Assembly: GCA_021325655.1 (NCBI GenBank) | Contig: JAJPGT010000096.1 | Location: 156,732-220,731, forward strand | Source: Pseudomonadota bacterium | Lineage (GTDB): Bacteria; Chloroflexota; UBA6077; JAJPGT01 | DNA length: 64,000 nucleotides | Direction: 5' to 3' | Shown here: positions 34,685-44,080 of the stretch, in pieces | How positions within the stretch are numbered: position 1 is the stretch's first letter | How the letters are laid out: each line of letters opens with the position of its first letter | Notes under the pieces: generated by a model | Database searches by the model: none | The model's input: only the letters and a program-made list of their open reading frames with translations | Told to the model about the DNA's origin: nothing | Program-made: the position numbers and the translations under genes

Positions 34685-35143
34685 GTGCTGCTGGCTCACC
34701 AGGCGCCCGCCCCCGCCCTCTCGCCGCTGCTGGCGTCCTGGCTCCCGCTGCTCAACACGTCGCTGATCGTGATCAGCGGCGTCTTCCTGCTGCTCGGCTA
34801 CGCCTTCATTCGCCAGAAGCAGGTGCAGTGGCACCGTCGCAGCATGCTCACCGCGACCATCTTCGCGGCGCTGTTCCTGGCTGTCTATGTCACCCGGGCA
34901 GCGCTGCTGCCGACCAAGCTCTACCCCGGCCAGGGCCTGATCCGGACCGTCTACTTCGTCATCCTGGGAACGCACACTCTGCTGGCGATGGCGGTCGGCC
35001 CGCTGGCGCTCGTCGTGCTGTACCGGGCCTTCACCGGCCAGTTCGCCCGCCACCGGGCGCTCGCCCGGATCACGCTCCCAATCTGGCTGTACGTGGTGGT
35101 CACCGGCTGGCTCATCTACCTGATGCTGTACCAGCTCGACTGA
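34685..35143 (+). CDS. DUF420 membrane protein
   Basis: 152 residues from GTG, with GGAGGGG just upstream. Four membrane helices are seen, with the DUF420 landmarks LLLGYAFIRQKQVQWHRRSML and LGTHTLLAMAV, and conserved His in QWHRR, GTHT and RHRALAR. The family often lies beside cytochrome oxidase or heme genes and is thought to act in their assembly, possibly binding heme or metal by the histidines. It ends the ccmC-ccmD unit. The terminal CDS has an ordinary length for the family. Confidence 0.8.
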   Translation: MLLAHQAPAPALSPLLASWLPLLNTSLIVISGVFLLLGYAFIRQKQVQWHRRSMLTATIFAALFLAVYVTRAALLPTKLYPGQGLIRTVYFVILGTHTLLAMAVGPLALVVLYRAFTGQFARHRALARITLPIWLYVVVTGWLIYLMLYQLD

Positions 35144-35231
35144 GCCGCCAGCCGGGAGCGAACGGGCCTGCGACCGCGGCGGCGCGCCAGAGCCGCTGCC
35201 CCACCTACTGGCTCTGTCCGGCCGTCGAGCG

Positions 35232-35609
35232 TCAGGAGCCGCCACCGGTGGGATGGTCGATGACGAACTTCCAGGTCCCATCGGGCTGGCGGCGGACGAC
35301 CTCCCGCCCCCGTCCGCTCGATGTGGTCCGGGTGCCATCCGCCCCGGTGCTGGTGACGGTCCATTCGGACAGCAGCAGCGCCAGGTCGCCGCTCTGAACC
35401 ACCTCTGGCACCCGGATCGTCCCGGACGGCTGGCCGGCCATCATGTCCCGAAACGCGCCGCGGATGGCCTCCGTGCCCTGCAGCACGGTGTTGGGGCCGG
35501 CCACGAAGCACGCATTCGGCTCGTAGAGCGCGACGGCGGCCTCGACGTCTCCCGCGTTGATCGCCTGCATCACCAGGATGTCCGTCTCCTCGGGCCTCTG
35601 CGCGGGCAT
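35232..35609 (-). CDS. SnoaL/DUF4440-like protein
   Basis: 125 residues with GGAGGTG 6 nt before ATG 35609. The pattern (DILVMQAINAGDVEAAVALYEPNA, GTEAIRGAFRDMM, and a late TWKFVIDHPT) is that of an NTF2-fold ketosteroid-isomerase-like protein of the DUF4440/SgcJ group. Such proteins are small cytoplasmic cones with many possible ligands, so activity cannot be predicted. Same strand as the MFS gene upstream, 173 nt apart. Confidence 0.78.
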   Translation of the reverse strand: MPAQRPEETDILVMQAINAGDVEAAVALYEPNACFVAGPNTVLQGTEAIRGAFRDMMAGQPSGTIRVPEVVQSGDLALLLSEWTVTSTGADGTRTTSSGRGREVVRRQPDGTWKFVIDHPTGGGS

Positions 35610-35782
35610 GGGCACACCTCCATCCACTGTTTCGTCGAGCGGCCCGCGCCGTCCAACAGGATGCAGTCTACGCCGGGCGCGCCCGCGCAACAAGCGCCTC
35701 TGGAGCGGGTGTCCGATCCGCCCCTCCAGGTCGCTGCCCGGGAGACGCACCAGGCGGCAGGGCTGCGGGGCGGGGCGGCGAC

Positions 35783-37114
35783 TTAGCGCGGTGGCCCGCG
35801 CCATGGGTCGGTGGCAGGCGTCTCCAGCGCCGGGCGGGCGTCCGGCGCCTCGCCCTCCCCCAGGCCGGTCGCCCGCAACACCGCGGTTGCGGCCGCGACC
35901 GAGAGCCCGACCAGGCCCCAGTACAGCGGCTCGTAGCGGCCGAGGACGTCGAAAGCCGCGCCGGCGGTCACCGGGGCGATCGACTGGGCGCTCACCATGA
36001 ACAGCGCCAGCGCCCCGCTGATGCTGGCGTAGCGCTCGCGGCCGTACAGCGCCGCCAGGAGATTCGCCCGGGCGAGCGTGGTGGCGCCGCGCCCGGCGCC
36101 GAACAGGATGGCGAACGCCAGCACCCCGACCACGGACTGGCCCAGGAGCAGCAGCACCAGCAGCGCCGTCGCCTGAAACAGGAAGATGCCGGCCGCCACC
36201 TGCTGCTGGGGCATTCGCTCGCCGAACGGAGCGAACACCACTCGGCCGAGCAGCGCCGCGCCGCCGACCAGGCCAACCAGGCCAGCGGCGAAGCTCGGCG
36301 GATAGCCGTGGCCGATTAGATAGGGGACGAGATGCACCGAGAGCGAGGCCTCCGAGAAGCCGGCCAGGCAGAAGGCGACGGCGAGCCAGCGAAACGTCGG
36401 CTGCCGCAGCACCGCGCCGATGGGCGCAGGGTGGCGCTCGCGGGGCTGCGCCGTGAGGGGCGGTGCGACGACGCCATCTGGCCCCAGCCCCAAGTCTTCC
36501 GGCCTTCGCCGCAGCACAAGCGCGTGGGGGAGGATCGTCCCGGCCGCCAGGATCAGCGCGAGCGTCGCCAGCGCCGCGCGCCACCCCTGCGCCTGCACCA
36601 GCCAGCCGGCGAGCGGGACGAAGATGATGCTCGCCCAGCCGGCGATGAGCGTGAGCAGTGTGAGCGCCCGGGCGCGCCGGCGCGAAAACCAGGTGGCGAT
36701 CACCGCGAAGGCGGGCTGATACAGCAGCATCGCCATCGTCAGCCCGATGCCCGCCCACACCAGGTAGAAGGTCGGCAGCGACTGCACCCGCGACCAGGCC
36801 AGCACCAGCAGCACCCCGGCGCACGAGCCCGCGGCCATCAGCAGCCGCGCCCCGTGCCGATCGAGCCAGCGGCCGACCGGGTACGCGGCGACACCGGACA
36901 GGAACAGGGCCAGCGAGAACGCCCCGGTGGTGTCGGCGCGCGACCAGCCCAGCTCCGCCTGCATCGGGGCGACGAACACGGTGAAGGCGTAGTAGAGCAC
37001 CCCCCAGGAGATCGTCTCGGTGATCCCCAGGGTGAGCACCAGCACCCAGCCATAGTACAGCCGACGGAGCTCGCGCAGCGCCAGCACAGTCGCCCCCGTT
37101 GTGAATGAGACCAT
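35783..37114 (-). CDS. MFS transporter (oxalate/formate antiporter-like)
   Basis: 443 residues from ATG 37114; the frame stays open upstream but adds only Arg/Gly-rich residues without membrane character. Twelve hydrophobic helices in two six-helix bundles. The MFS loop 2-3 motif is visible as GRWLDRHGARLLM near residue 80, and the start region YYGWVLVLTLGITETISWGVLYYAFTV (read in two blocks) resembles the OFA/monocarboxylate branch. Substrate unknown. Divergent from the siroheme decarboxylase gene at 37279. Confidence 0.83.
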   Translation of the reverse strand: MVSFTTGATVLALRELRRLYYGWVLVLTLGITETISWGVLYYAFTVFVAPMQAELGWSRADTTGAFSLALFLSGVAAYPVGRWLDRHGARLLMAAGSCAGVLLVLAWSRVQSLPTFYLVWAGIGLTMAMLLYQPAFAVIATWFSRRRARALTLLTLIAGWASIIFVPLAGWLVQAQGWRAALATLALILAAGTILPHALVLRRRPEDLGLGPDGVVAPPLTAQPRERHPAPIGAVLRQPTFRWLAVAFCLAGFSEASLSVHLVPYLIGHGYPPSFAAGLVGLVGGAALLGRVVFAPFGERMPQQQVAAGIFLFQATALLVLLLLGQSVVGVLAFAILFGAGRGATTLARANLLAALYGRERYASISGALALFMVSAQSIAPVTAGAAFDVLGRYEPLYWGLVGLSVAAATAVLRATGLGEGEAPDARPALETPATDPWRGPPR

Positions 37115-37278
37115 GCTACCCGCTGGCACCGGGCCCTGTCGCCCGGGCCAGTGCCCCTCCCCGCGCCTGCCCGCGCCCACCCTTCGGTCGCACCCTCCCG
37201 AGAGGCGGGCGTATACTGCCTCCAGCCACACGGTGAATCGCATAGCGCGGGCCGCGTCCGGCGGCCCCGAGGGACCAG

Positions 37279-38313
37279 ATGGACGATCGCGACCGACACC
37301 TCCTCAACCTAATGCAGAACGACTTTCCGCTGGTGGACCGACCCTTCCTGGCGCTGGCCCGCCAGATCGGGACGACGGAAGACGACGTGCTCGCGCGCGT
37401 TCAGCGGCTGCGCGCCGAGAAGATCCTCCGCCAGGTCAGCGCCATCTTCGACACCCGCTCGCTGGGCTACAAGTCCAGCCTGGTGGCAATGCGCGCCGCG
37501 CCGCACCGTGTCCACGAGGCGGCGCAGATCGTCAACGAGCACCCCGGGGTGAGCCACAACTACGAGCGCAACCACGAGTTCAACCTCTGGTTCACCATCG
37601 CCGTGCCTCCCAGCAGCGACCTCGAAGCGGTCGTCTGGCGCCTGCACGAGCTGGCCGGCGCCGAGTCCACCCGCATCCTGTACACTCTCAAGCTGTTCAA
37701 GATCGGGGTGGACCTGGACATGGTCGGCGAGCGGCCACCGGATGCCCAGGCCGAGCCCCAGTACACCGAGGCGAAGCGGGCCCGGGCGCTCTCCAGCCGG
37801 CTGACCGAGCGCGATATCGCGGTGATCCGCGAGCTCCAGGAGGACGTACCGGCCATCCCCGAGCCCTACGCCCCCATGGCTGCGCGCCTCGGCTGGAGCA
37901 CCGCTGAGCTGTTCGCCGCGGCGCAGGACCTGCAACAGCGCGGCTTCCTGCGTCGGGTCGCGGCGATCATGTACCACCGCAAGGCCGGCTTCCGCTCCAA
38001 CGCGATGGGCGTGTGGAAGGTGCCCCCCGAGCGCACCGCGGAGATCGGGCCGAAGATGGCCGCCTTCGCCGCGGTGAGCCACTGCTACGAGCGGCCGGTG
38101 TATCCCGACTGGCCCTACAGCATCTTCACCATGATCCACGGCCGCAGCGACGAGGAGTGCACCGCCATCCTGCGTGCCATCTCCGAGGCCACCGGGATCA
38201 CCGAGTACCGCGCGCTGTACTCGACTCGCGAGTACAAGAAGACCAGGGTCAGGTACTTCACTGACGACTACGCCAAGTGGGAAGCGAAGTATCTGCTGGT
38301 GCCGGCAGGCTAG
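37279..38313 (+). CDS. Fused siroheme decarboxylase (AhbA-AhbB/NirDL-like)
   Basis: 344 residues made of two homologous Lrp/AsnC-like halves. The N-half starts DRHLLNLMQNDFPLVDRPF with a winged helix and has GVSHNYERNHEFNLWFTI; the C-half restarts at LTERDIAVIRELQEDVPAIP and has AVSHCYERPVYPDWPYSIFT. These SH-x-YER blocks carry the active-site histidines of siroheme decarboxylases, which turn siroheme into 12,18-didecarboxysiroheme on the way to heme d1 or to heme by the alternative route. Many organisms encode the halves as two genes. A TATACT -10-like element lies at 37212-37217. No nirS, nirJ or ahbC/D is in the window. Confidence 0.85.
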   Translation: MDDRDRHLLNLMQNDFPLVDRPFLALARQIGTTEDDVLARVQRLRAEKILRQVSAIFDTRSLGYKSSLVAMRAAPHRVHEAAQIVNEHPGVSHNYERNHEFNLWFTIAVPPSSDLEAVVWRLHELAGAESTRILYTLKLFKIGVDLDMVGERPPDAQAEPQYTEAKRARALSSRLTERDIAVIRELQEDVPAIPEPYAPMAARLGWSTAELFAAAQDLQQRGFLRRVAAIMYHRKAGFRSNAMGVWKVPPERTAEIGPKMAAFAAVSHCYERPVYPDWPYSIFTMIHGRSDEECTAILRAISEATGITEYRALYSTREYKKTRVRYFTDDYAKWEAKYLLVPAG

Positions 38314-38498
38314 CTGCGGGCGGGGAGGTCGTGGTGCTCCCCTGGATAGATCCGAAGTAGACCTCCCCTGGTCCCACGGTGCAATGGGCGTATGGGGCTG
38401 AGCGGCCTATACTTGCAGCGACCCCAGCGGTGGCATGAAGACACCACGCCACGCAGGGTTGCTGGCGTCCCGACTCGCTTCTCTTGAGGTGACCAGCA

Positions 38499-40181
38499 AT
38501 GGGCGAGCCCACGGGCGCTCCCGGCGACGAGGGCTTCCACGCGCTCGACGCGCTCGGCCGCGACTTCTGGGCCTGGCGCGCCGTCCACCAGCCGTTCACC
38601 GGTGACGATATCCCCCGCATCGACCGCCCGGCTGAATGGGCTCCCGACTGGTCGCCGGCGTCGATCGCGGCGCAGCGGGCAGCCCTGGCCGCCTTCGAGA
38701 GACGCTGGCGGGCGCTGGACCCGAGCGACTGGCCGATCCCGCGGCAGGTGGACTACCGGCTCGTCGGCTCGGCACTGGCTCGGGGACGCTGGGAGCTGGA
38801 AATTCTGCGGACCTGGCAGCGCAACCCGCTGTTCTACCTGGATCAGACGCTCGGCGCCGTGTTCGATCGGCTCCTGCAGCCGCCACCGTTCGACCGGACG
38901 CGTGGCGAGGAGATCGTCCGGCGGCTGGAGAGTATCCCCCGCACGCTGCAGGACGCGCGGGCGAACCTGGTGGGCCACGCCGTTGCGCCCTTCGCCCGGC
39001 TGGCGCTGGAGCGGCTGGCGGAGGCGCCGACGCGGCTGCGAGCGGCGCTCCGGGCGCTCGCGCCTTATCTGCCGTCGGAGAGCGCAGCGCGGCTTGGCCC
39101 GGCGGGCGAGGCGGCGAGCGAGGCGCTGGAGGGCTTCCGCGCCTGGCTCGCGGAGCAGCTCCCCACCCTGGTGGACGGCACGGCCATCGGCCGCGACGCC
39201 TACGCGTTCTTCCTGACGCACGTGGCGCTGATGCCCTTCACTCCGGAGCAGCTCCTGGCGAGGGGGCGGCAGGAGTGGGAGCGCGCGGTCGCCTTCGAGG
39301 CATACGAGCAGCAGCGCAACGCGGGCCTGCCGCCCCTCGCGCTCCTGCTGGATCAGGAGGCCGAGATGCGGCGGGAGGCGGAGGACGAGCTGGCGGTGCG
39401 GCGCTTCTGCGAGGCGCGCGATCTGCTGACCTTCCCGGCCTGGCTGCGGCACTACCGGTTCCGACCGCTCCCGCCCTACCTGGAGCCGCTCGCCTTCCTG
39501 GGGGTGACCGATGACCTGACCTCGCCAACGCGGCTCGACCAGGACGGGACGAGCTATATCGCCCCGCCGTCCCCAACGCTCGGCTACTTTGCGCTGGCGA
39601 ACGCGCGCGACCCTCGGACCGGCATCGCCCACGAGGGGATGCACTACTTCCAGCTCGCCCTGTCCTGGGCGCACGAGAACCCGCTCCGCCGCCACTATTA
39701 CGACTCCGGGGCGAATGAGGGGATCGGCTTTTACGCCGAGGAGATGCTGCTCCAGGCGGGGCTGTTTGACGACAGCCCGCGGACGCGCGAGATCATCTAC
39801 AGCTTCATGCGGCTGCGCGCCCTGCGTGTGGAGGTCGACGTTCGGCTGGCCTTGGGGAGCTTCGACCTGGACGAGGCGGCGCGCGAGCTGGCCACCATGG
39901 TCCCGATGGACTGGGAGACCGCGCACCATGAGGCGGTCTTCTTCGCTTCCAGCCCGGGCCAGGCGATGACCTACCAGATCGGCAAGCTGCAGCTCCTGAA
40001 GTTCCTGGCCGACGCGCGCCTGGCGCAGGGCGACGGCTTCCGTCTACGCGCGTTTCACGACTTCGTCTGGAAGAATGGCAACGTCCCGATCGCGCTCCAG
40101 CGCTGGGAATGGCTGGGGCTGAGGGACGAGATCGACACGCTCGATCGGCTTGCATCTGGGGGGAGCGAACGCCATGCCTGA
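38499..40181 (+). CDS. DUF885 zinc metallopeptidase-like protein
   Basis: 560 residues, typical for DUF885. No signal peptide. The zinc motif HEGMH gives His378, Glu379 and His382, and a downstream Glu407 in NEGIGFYAEE is the likely third ligand, a gluzincin arrangement. C-terminal landmarks are PGQAMTYQIGKLQLLKF. The family is thought to be cytoplasmic or periplasmic oligopeptidases. It heads a run of seven same-strand genes and overlaps the M24 peptidase by 8 nt, pointing to peptide breakdown coupled to the ABC importer downstream. Confidence 0.87.
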   Translation: MGEPTGAPGDEGFHALDALGRDFWAWRAVHQPFTGDDIPRIDRPAEWAPDWSPASIAAQRAALAAFERRWRALDPSDWPIPRQVDYRLVGSALARGRWELEILRTWQRNPLFYLDQTLGAVFDRLLQPPPFDRTRGEEIVRRLESIPRTLQDARANLVGHAVAPFARLALERLAEAPTRLRAALRALAPYLPSESAARLGPAGEAASEALEGFRAWLAEQLPTLVDGTAIGRDAYAFFLTHVALMPFTPEQLLARGRQEWERAVAFEAYEQQRNAGLPPLALLLDQEAEMRREAEDELAVRRFCEARDLLTFPAWLRHYRFRPLPPYLEPLAFLGVTDDLTSPTRLDQDGTSYIAPPSPTLGYFALANARDPRTGIAHEGMHYFQLALSWAHENPLRRHYYDSGANEGIGFYAEEMLLQAGLFDDSPRTREIIYSFMRLRALRVEVDVRLALGSFDLDEAARELATMVPMDWETAHHEAVFFASSPGQAMTYQIGKLQLLKFLADARLAQGDGFRLRAFHDFVWKNGNVPIALQRWEWLGLRDEIDTLDRLASGGSERHA

Positions 40182-41319
40182 CTACACCGCCCGCGTCCAG
40201 CGTGCCCGGGCGCGGATGGAGCAGCTTGGGATCGATCTGCTGTACCTGTCGCCCGGCGCCAATGCCCAGTACCTGAGCGGCTGGCGACGCCATCGGCCGC
40301 ACTTCGGCAACGTGAACTACCCGGGTGGCTGGGTGCAGGGCCTGCTCCTCGGGCTCCAGGCCGGGCCGGTGCTGGCCGTGCCGCGGATGACCGCGGAGTA
40401 CGACCTGGAGCCGAACACCCCGCTGGAGACCCGCGTCCTGCCCGACCAGGGTGACCCGGTGGAGTTCCTGAGTACGCTCCTGCGCGAGCTCGGGTCGCGG
40501 ATCCGTGTAGTTGCGGTCGAGAATCGGGCCTGGGCGGAGCTGGTGCTCGGGCTGCGCCGCGTCCTGCCCGACGCCGAGCTTCGCCTCGCCTCCGAGGTGC
40601 TCGCCCCGCTGCGGATGGTGAAAGACGCGGAGGAGCTGGAGCTGCTGCGCCGGGCGGGCGAGATCGTGGACCAGGCGATGGCGGAGATCATCCCATTCCT
40701 GCGGCCGGACACGGACCAGACCGAGCTGGACGTGGCGCTGGAGCTGGACCGGCTGATGATGCGCCACGGCGCCGAGTGCCCTTCCTTCACGACCAACGTC
40801 TGGCAGATGGGACCAGGGGAGGTGCGCCCGCTGGCGATGAAGGCAAGCCGGCGGCCGCTGGAGCGGGGCAACTCGCTCTGCTTCGACTTCGGCTCGGTGT
40901 ACGAGGGCTACTGCTACGACTTCGGCCGGGCGGTGTTCCTGGGCGAGCCGCCCGCCGAGTACCGGCAGGTGTACAACCTGGTGATGCAGGCGGCGCAGGT
41001 AGGCATCGAGGCGCTCCAGGACGGCCGTGTTACCGCCGAAGGGGTCGACGCCCTGGCGCGCCGGGTGATCGCCGAAGGGGGCTATGGCGACTGGTTCCGC
41101 CATCGGCTGGGGCACAGTATCGGGTTGGACGTCCACGAGCCGCCCTACCTGGATCGCGGAGATCGGACCGTCCTGCACGCCGGGATGTGCTTCACCATTG
41201 AGCCGAGCATCTTCATCCCTGGCCGCTTCGGTGCCCGCACCGAGGATGTGGTGGTGGTGAGCGAGCGTGGCGGTCGGCTGCTCACCCGCTACCGCCGCGA
41301 TCTGCAGGTCATCGACTAA
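40174..41319 (+). CDS. M24 family Xaa-Pro peptidase
   Basis: 381 residues from ATG 40174 with a GGGGGGAG ribosome site inside the previous gene. The pita-bread metallopeptidase site is complete: Asp238, Asp249, His314 (RLGHSIGLDVHE), Glu343 (TIEPSIF) and Glu357 (TEDVVVV). The N-terminal ~130 residues form the creatinase/prolidase N domain. It would release residues preceding proline in the cytoplasm, or act as a creatinase-like hydrolase. Overlap with DUF885 by 8 nt implies coupled translation. Confidence 0.9.
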   Translation: MPDYTARVQRARARMEQLGIDLLYLSPGANAQYLSGWRRHRPHFGNVNYPGGWVQGLLLGLQAGPVLAVPRMTAEYDLEPNTPLETRVLPDQGDPVEFLSTLLRELGSRIRVVAVENRAWAELVLGLRRVLPDAELRLASEVLAPLRMVKDAEELELLRRAGEIVDQAMAEIIPFLRPDTDQTELDVALELDRLMMRHGAECPSFTTNVWQMGPGEVRPLAMKASRRPLERGNSLCFDFGSVYEGYCYDFGRAVFLGEPPAEYRQVYNLVMQAAQVGIEALQDGRVTAEGVDALARRVIAEGGYGDWFRHRLGHSIGLDVHEPPYLDRGDRTVLHAGMCFTIEPSIFIPGRFGARTEDVVVVSERGGRLLTRYRRDLQVID

Positions 41320-41423
41320 CGCCGCGGAGTGCGCTACCAGCACGCGCCGCCCGGCTGCGCGCTCGGTTGACAGCGGCAGACAACGCCCCTATCGTGGATC
41401 ATTGCATCCAGGGGAGGGATTCG

Positions 41424-43031
41424 ATGCATCGCACGCTTGCTTCGATTCTGGCGTTCCTGCTGGCGGCGCTGGTCGGCAGCGCCGGGGTGCTGGCGTCTCC
41501 CGCCGCGGCGCCCCGGGCCACCGATGCCAATACCCTCGTCGTCGGCGCCGCGTTCGACATCAAGTCGCTCGACCCGGCCCGCGGTTTCGAGCAGATCACG
41601 AGTATGGTCCACAAAGCGACCTATGACACACTTGTGACGCTGGACGAGAAGGACATCAGCAAGATCGTCCCTGATCTGGCCGAGAGCTGGGAGGTCTCGC
41701 CGGACGCCAAGACCTTCACCTTCCATCTGCGCCAGAACGTGAAGTTCCACTCTGGCAACCCGATGACCTCTGCCGACGTCAAGTGGTCCTACGAGCGGGC
41801 GATGGGGATCAAGGGCAACCCCTCATTCCTGCTGGATGGGATCGCCAGCGTGGACACCCCAGACGACTACACCGTCGTCATCAGGAAGACGGACCCGGAC
41901 CCGTCGTTCATCGCCAAGAGCATCTTCGGCGTCTTCGCGGTCCTGGACAGCAAGACGGTGATGGCGCACGGGGGCACCAGCGGCCCCGACGCCAAGGACA
42001 CGGACAAGGCCGAGGACTGGCTCAACCAGAACTCGGCGGGCACCGGGCCGTTCATCCTGAAGAAGTGGACCCCCGAGACAGAAGTGGAGGTGGAGAAGTT
42101 CAGCGACTACTGGGGCGGCTCGGTGCCCTTCGACCGGGTCATCTACCGCAACATCCCCGAGCCCGCGACCCAGAAGCTGACGCTCGAAGCCGGCGACATC
42201 GACATCGCCACCGAGGTCTCCCCGGACCAGGTGCCGGCGCTGAAGGGCAACCCGGACGTGCAGGTGGTGGAAGGGGTCGGCACCGACATCTTCTTTCTGC
42301 TGATGAACGAGAACCCCGACCTGAGCGGCGGCACGATGAGCAACCCCAAAGTGCAGCTCGCGGTCCGCTATGCACTGGATTACGACGGCATCCGCAAGCT
42401 GGTCGGCGGCCCCGCGGTCACGCCGCCGAGTATGCTCCCGGTCGGCTTCCTGGGCGCCTACCCGCCGGACAAGGCGTTCACCCGCGATCTGGACAAGGCG
42501 AAGGCGCTGCTGGCCGAAGCCGGCTACCCGAATGGCTTCGACATCCAGCTCGACTACCCAACCAAGTTCGCCCGCAGCGGGGTGAGCTTCGACCTGGTGG
42601 CACAGAAGATCCAGGCCGACCTCACCGAAGCGGGCATCCGGGTCACCCTCCGCCCCGGTGAGCTGCAGACCTCGCTGGCCGAGTATCGCGCCGGCAAGCA
42701 GGCGTTCGGGTTCTGGCTCTGGGGCGCCGACTACTTCGACTCGAACGACTACCTGGCGTTCCTGCCAGAGGGCATCGTCGGCAAGCGCGCCAACTGGACC
42801 AACGCCAACGCCGACAGCACCATCAAGCAGCTCCGCGACCAGATCGCGGTGGAGGTGGACAACGCCAAGCGCGCCCAGCTCTGGCAGCAGGTACAGGATT
42901 ACCTCCAGCAGAATGGGCCGTACGCTCCGCTCCTGCAGCCGGGCGCCTACGTCGCGCTCCGGGCGAACGTCCAGAACTACGTCTACAACCCGGCCTGGCG
43001 GGTGAACCCGCTCATTTTGTCCAAGACGTAG
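41424..43031 (+). CDS. ABC transporter peptide-binding protein (SBP family 5)
   Basis: 535 residues from ATG 41424, with GGGGAGGG 6 nt upstream. A Sec signal peptide (to about ASPAAA, residue 29) precedes the family 5 fold: LVVGAAFDIKSLDPA, then LAESWEVSPDAKTFTFHLRQ near 90 and VKFHSG. No lipobox cysteine is visible, so anchoring is unclear. It would deliver oligopeptides or similar solutes to the two permeases that follow. No ATPase gene is present in the operon, so the ATPases must be encoded elsewhere. Confidence 0.9.
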   Translation: MHRTLASILAFLLAALVGSAGVLASPAAAPRATDANTLVVGAAFDIKSLDPARGFEQITSMVHKATYDTLVTLDEKDISKIVPDLAESWEVSPDAKTFTFHLRQNVKFHSGNPMTSADVKWSYERAMGIKGNPSFLLDGIASVDTPDDYTVVIRKTDPDPSFIAKSIFGVFAVLDSKTVMAHGGTSGPDAKDTDKAEDWLNQNSAGTGPFILKKWTPETEVEVEKFSDYWGGSVPFDRVIYRNIPEPATQKLTLEAGDIDIATEVSPDQVPALKGNPDVQVVEGVGTDIFFLLMNENPDLSGGTMSNPKVQLAVRYALDYDGIRKLVGGPAVTPPSMLPVGFLGAYPPDKAFTRDLDKAKALLAEAGYPNGFDIQLDYPTKFARSGVSFDLVAQKIQADLTEAGIRVTLRPGELQTSLAEYRAGKQAFGFWLWGADYFDSNDYLAFLPEGIVGKRANWTNANADSTIKQLRDQIAVEVDNAKRAQLWQQVQDYLQQNGPYAPLLQPGAYVALRANVQNYVYNPAWRVNPLILSKT

Positions 43032-43060
43032 AGGCAACACCCGGCCGCTCGGGGTCACGC

Positions 43061-44077
43061 ATGCAGGGCTTCATCCTCCGCCGCCTGCTGTTCATGGGGC
43101 CTCAACTGCTGGGGATGAGCCTGATTGCGTTCGTCATCTCCCATAGCATTCCGGCCGATCCGGTGGCGGCGCACCTCGGGCAGCGGTCGATGGAGAACCC
43201 GGCGATCGTCGCGGCGTTCCGCGCCGAGTGGGGACTCGACCGGCCGCTGCCCGAGCAGTATCTGCGCTACGTGCTGAACCTGCTGCGCGGCAACCTGGGC
43301 GTCTCCATCCGCACCCACCAGCCGGTGGCGAGCGACCTGGGGCGCGCCCTGCCCGCCAGCGCCGAGCTGGCGTTCGCCGCGACGATCGCGAGCGTGCTGG
43401 TGGGCGTCCCGTTCGGGGTGCTATCCGCCGTCCGCCGCAACCACCTGGTCGACCACCTGGTGCGCGCCGTCTCGCTGCTCGGCGTCTCCAGCCCGGTCTT
43501 CTGGCTGGGGCTGGTGAGCCTGTACGTCTTCTACTTCCGGCTCGGCTGGCTGCCCGGGCCCGGCCGGCTGGACGTGGGGATGCCGGAGCCGCCGCGCGTG
43601 ACGGGCATGTACACGCTGGACAGTCTGCTCGCCGGGAGCTGGGGCACGTTCCTGGCCGCGCTGAAGCACCTCGCCCTGCCGTCGCTCGTGCTGGCCGCGG
43701 CCACCATGGGGCTGCTGACCCGCCTCACCCGCTCCAGCATGCTGGACGTGCTCGGCGCCGAGTACATCCGCACCGCGCGCGGGAAGGGCCTCCCGGAGCG
43801 ACTGGTCGTCTTCCGCCACGCGCTCGCCAACGCGCTCATTCCCACGGTCACGATCGTCGGCCTGACCTTCGGGGACATCCTGGCCGGGACGGTCCTCACT
43901 GAGACGATCTTCTCCTGGCCCGGGGTTGGCCGCTATGCCTTCCAGTCCGCCATTACGCTGGACTTCCCGGCGATCCTGGGGGTAAGCGTGCTCATCGCCG
44001 CGATCTTCATCCTGGTCAACCTCGTCACCGACGTGCTGTACCTGGTGCTGGACCCGCGGCTGCGGAGAGCGGGCTGA
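43061..44077 (+). CDS. ABC transporter permease, DppB-type
   Basis: 338 residues, six membrane helices. The N-terminal FILRRLLFMGPQLLGMSLIAF helix and the EAA loop EYIRTARGKGLPERLVVFRH, followed by ANALIPTVTIVG, are diagnostic of DppB/OppB inner-membrane permeases. It pairs with the DppC-type gene that starts 3 nt after its stop. Imports the ligand of the preceding binding protein. Confidence 0.93.
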   Translation: MQGFILRRLLFMGPQLLGMSLIAFVISHSIPADPVAAHLGQRSMENPAIVAAFRAEWGLDRPLPEQYLRYVLNLLRGNLGVSIRTHQPVASDLGRALPASAELAFAATIASVLVGVPFGVLSAVRRNHLVDHLVRAVSLLGVSSPVFWLGLVSLYVFYFRLGWLPGPGRLDVGMPEPPRVTGMYTLDSLLAGSWGTFLAALKHLALPSLVLAAATMGLLTRLTRSSMLDVLGAEYIRTARGKGLPERLVVFRHALANALIPTVTIVGLTFGDILAGTVLTETIFSWPGVGRYAFQSAITLDFPAILGVSVLIAAIFILVNLVTDVLYLVLDPRLRRAG

Positions 44078-44080
44078 GCG

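Noticed and set aside
35610..36824. A 530-codon frame fusing the SnoaL-like protein with upstream sequence
   Set aside because: The upstream 400 codons are the out-of-frame shadow of the MFS gene; a clear GGAGGTG ribosome site marks the real start at 35609.
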